The notes beneath the pieces were generated by a model. It saw nothing but the letters and a program-made list of their open reading frames with translations, was not told the DNA's origin and searched no databases. DNA of 13,599 nt from Streptosporangiaceae bacterium (GTDB lineage: Bacteria > Actinomycetota > Actinomycetes > Streptosporangiales > Streptosporangiaceae), in the NCBI GenBank assembly GCA_030039095.1, contig JASHQP010000488.1, positions 1 to 13,599 on the forward strand, written 5' to 3'. This document shows, piece after piece, positions 13,348-13,599 of the stretch (position 1 is its first letter; each line of letters starts with the position of its first letter). The translations under genes were made by a program, and so were the position numbers.

Positions 13348-13599
13348 GTGAAGCTAACCGGACCGCTGGAGCGCGTGCTCAGGGTGCTGACCGCGGACCC
13401 GTCCGCGCCGCACTACGGCTACGACCTGATGAAGGCGACGAGGCTGCCGAGCGGCACCTTGTATCCCATGCTCGCCCGCCTGCAGCAGGACGGCCTGGTG
13501 GAGTCGGAGTGGGAGGCTCAGCGCGAGGACGCGGGCGGGCGGCCGCCGCGCAAGTATTACCGGCTGACGGCCGAGGGCCTGCGCGTCGCCCGCCTCGAG
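13348..13599 (+). CDS. PadR family transcriptional regulator (N-terminal part, cut by window edge)
   Basis: An 84-codon open frame from GTG at 13348 continues past the window end. It carries the PadR winged-helix signature: an N-terminal helix VKLTGPLERVLRVLT, HYGYDLMKAT (22-31), the recognition segment LPSGTLYPMLARLQQDGLVE (33-52), and the wing with GGRPPRKYYRLTAEG (63-77). PadR proteins are homodimeric repressors that often control multidrug or lipid efflux genes beside them. The C-terminal dimerisation helix lies outside the window. There is no Shine-Dalgarno sequence upstream, and the AT-rich patch before it fits a leaderless start. It follows the MMPL gene by 23 bp on the same strand, so it may be co-transcribed with MMPL as well as using its own promoter. 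Confidence 0.9.
   Translation, partial: MKLTGPLERVLRVLTADPSAPHYGYDLMKATRLPSGTLYPMLARLQQDGLVESEWEAQREDAGGRPPRKYYRLTAEGLRVARLE

Noticed and set aside
1..13599. CRISPR arrays, tRNA or rRNA genes, insertion sequences, phage attachment sites
   Set aside because: Looked for on both strands by eye. No regularly spaced repeats, cloverleaf-like segments, transposase motifs or terminal inverted repeats were found.

Overview
The window is about 70% GC. Its genes start at ATG, GTG and TTG, and two starts look leaderless. Together with a sortase next to a Ser/Pro-rich surface protein, a DesK/NarL-type two-component system, an MMPL transporter and a PadR regulator, this points to a mycelial-type actinomycete (Actinomycetota). 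I cannot name the genus. No tRNA, rRNA, CRISPR array, insertion sequence or phage gene is visible.

Layout. 1-189 (-): 5' part of a DUF5996-type gene. 261-1046 (+): exonuclease III-type DNA repair enzyme. 1051-2492 (-): two-gene unit encoding a membrane fatty-acid desaturase and a MocE-like Rieske ferredoxin. 2493-2865: 373-bp divergent intergenic region with a 10-bp tandem repeat and an AT-rich segment. 2866-4599 (+): B12-binding-domain radical SAM protein of unknown function. 4645-5100 (-): putative lipoprotein with a Ser/Pro-rich stalk and a sortase-like C-terminal signal, divergent from 5249-5977 (+), a class F-type sortase. 6004-7200 (+): zinc-dependent MDR dehydrogenase, 26 bp behind the sortase. 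7172-8005 (-): SpoU/TrmH-family RNA 2'-O-methyltransferase overlapping the dehydrogenase tail to tail. 8006-8248: non-coding stretch with a candidate promoter, a 14-bp palindrome and a very strong hairpin. 8249-9077 (-): decayed gene for a secreted glycosidase-like protein with no start, a probable internal deletion and a -1 frameshift. 9136-11036 (-): histidine kinase and response regulator sharing a GTGA overlap. 11213-13324 (+): MMPL family transporter. 13348-end (+): PadR family regulator, cut by the window edge.

How the genes may work together. The desaturase and ferredoxin form an oxidase with its own electron carrier. They share an upstream region with the radical SAM protein, so a common lipid-related role is possible but unproven. 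The surface protein and sortase are a plausible substrate/enzyme pair. The two-component system and PadR flank the MMPL gene, as expected for a regulated exporter of lipids or drugs. The most interesting objects are the uncharacterised B12-radical SAM protein, the atypical sortase/substrate pair (no Arg after the catalytic Cys; APATG in place of LPXTG; lipobox plus sorting tail) and the eroded secreted-protein gene.
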